From Pigmentibacter ruber (GTDB taxonomy: Bacteria > Bdellovibrionota_B > Oligoflexia > Silvanigrellales > Silvanigrellaceae): a stretch of DNA of 64,000 nucleotides. The number at the start of each line of letters is the position of its first letter. Position 1 is the stretch's first letter. The notes beneath the pieces are model-generated. The model searched no databases and had not been told where the DNA came from. It was given only the letters and a program-made list of their open reading frames with translations. Made by a program: the position numbers and the translations under genes. Shown piece after piece: positions 63,735 through 64,000 of this stretch. The stretch covers positions 434,001-498,000 of the forward strand of contig NZ_WSSC01000002.1 of NCBI RefSeq assembly GCF_009792895.1, read 5' to 3'.

Positions 63735-64000
63735 TTATCTTCCTTCTAAAAGTTGTAATGCCATTTTTGAAGTAGTATTTGCTTGTTGTAATACACTTGT
63801 ACCGGATTGAAGTAAAATTTGATTACGAGTTAATTCTGAACTTTCATCAGCTATATCAACGTCTTTAATACGACTGTTGGCAGCACTTAAATTTTCTACA
63901 GTGGTGCCTATATTATTAATTGTAGAACCTAGTCTATTTTGGAGAGCTCCTAAATCAGCACGAATAGCACTTACATAATCAATAGCGCCTTCAATGGCAG
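63735..64000 (-). CDS. Flagellin (C-terminal part, 5' end outside window)
   Basis: The last 88 residues are visible, ending [46 protein letters not shown] and [20 protein letters not shown] are the conserved flagellin C-terminal D0/D1 helices, which bundle in the filament core and bind FliS before export. It reads through the right edge without a break. It is followed 8 bp downstream by the CheZ-like gene. Confidence 0.95.
   Translation of the reverse strand, partial: AIEGAIDYVSAIRADLGALQNRLGSTINNIGTTVENLSAANSRIKDVDIADESSELTRNQILLQSGTSVLQQANTTSKMALQLLEGR

Noticed and set aside
1-64000. CRISPR arrays, insertion sequences, prophage or integrase genes
   Set aside because: No regularly spaced direct repeats, transposase motifs or integrase signatures were found in any frame I read.

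Overview
The window is AT-rich and densely coded, and it comes from a flagellated, LPS-bearing Gram-negative bacterium. The evidence is apolipoprotein N-acyltransferase, the heptose epimerase HldD, an Mla/MCE lipid transport set, an RND pump, several lipoproteins with lipoboxes, and flagellin with FliD and FliS. TrmFO, twin ArsA-like ATPases beside TatA, a YybS-like (DUF2232) gene between S6 and L9, and a large HdrD/FadF-like Fe-S protein recall Bdellovibrionota/Oligoflexia, possibly a Silvanigrellales-like host-associated lineage. That placement is inferred from gene content and was not tested by any search.

Layout. 1-5.3 kb: RND pump (cut by the window edge), WrbA-like flavoprotein and RecD2 helicase. 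5.4-11.2 kb: tRNA-Pro, a one-module NRPS, a neutral-ceramidase-like lipoprotein and an outer-membrane protein. 11.3-21.3 kb: housekeeping genes (rpsF, DUF2232, rplI, TPR protein, rarA, lnt, DUF1573 protein, a 45-aa membrane peptide, HEAT protein, VOC protein, ftsY). 21.4-25.6 kb: a two-gene toxin-like operon. 26.1-34.2 kb: a decayed aminotransferase, aroA-aroC-aroB, ribB, TerC, SemiSWEET, an SDR and a decayed secreted gene. 34.2-44.7 kb: trmFO, hldD, the Fe-S electron-transfer protein, tatA, two ArsA-like ATPases and mlaE-mlaF-mlaD. 44.8-50.2 kb: a leukocidin-like lipoprotein, a DsbA-like lipoprotein, udk, upp and a small lipoprotein. 50.3-55.6 kb: WecE-like aminotransferase, GT4 glycosyltransferase, fliD, fliS and a REC-PilZ protein. 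55.7-64 kb: HAD hydrolase, murI, ABC-F, DUF1338 protein, a HisC-like aminotransferase, a Dcu transporter, a CheZ-like protein and flagellin (cut by the window edge).

The most interesting locus is 21440-25550. A 1201-aa lipoprotein carries a region that reads like the pore-forming/translocation domain of the large clostridial toxins TcdA and TcdB. It lacks their glucosyltransferase and autoprotease domains. Its 3' end overlaps the start of a secreted 171-aa ribonuclease of the barnase/RNase Sa family with catalytic residues in place. This looks like a split toxin in which the delivery machine and the RNase cargo are separate proteins. I saw no barstar-like immunity gene beside it.

Other host-directed candidates are the leukocidin-fold lipoprotein with a ricin-type lectin tail, the ceramidase-like lipoprotein and the NRPS. 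All are on the minus strand, and the three non-RNase protein candidates have lipoprotein signals. Two clear pseudogenes suggest ongoing gene loss. Everything here rests on reading motifs and gene order by eye.
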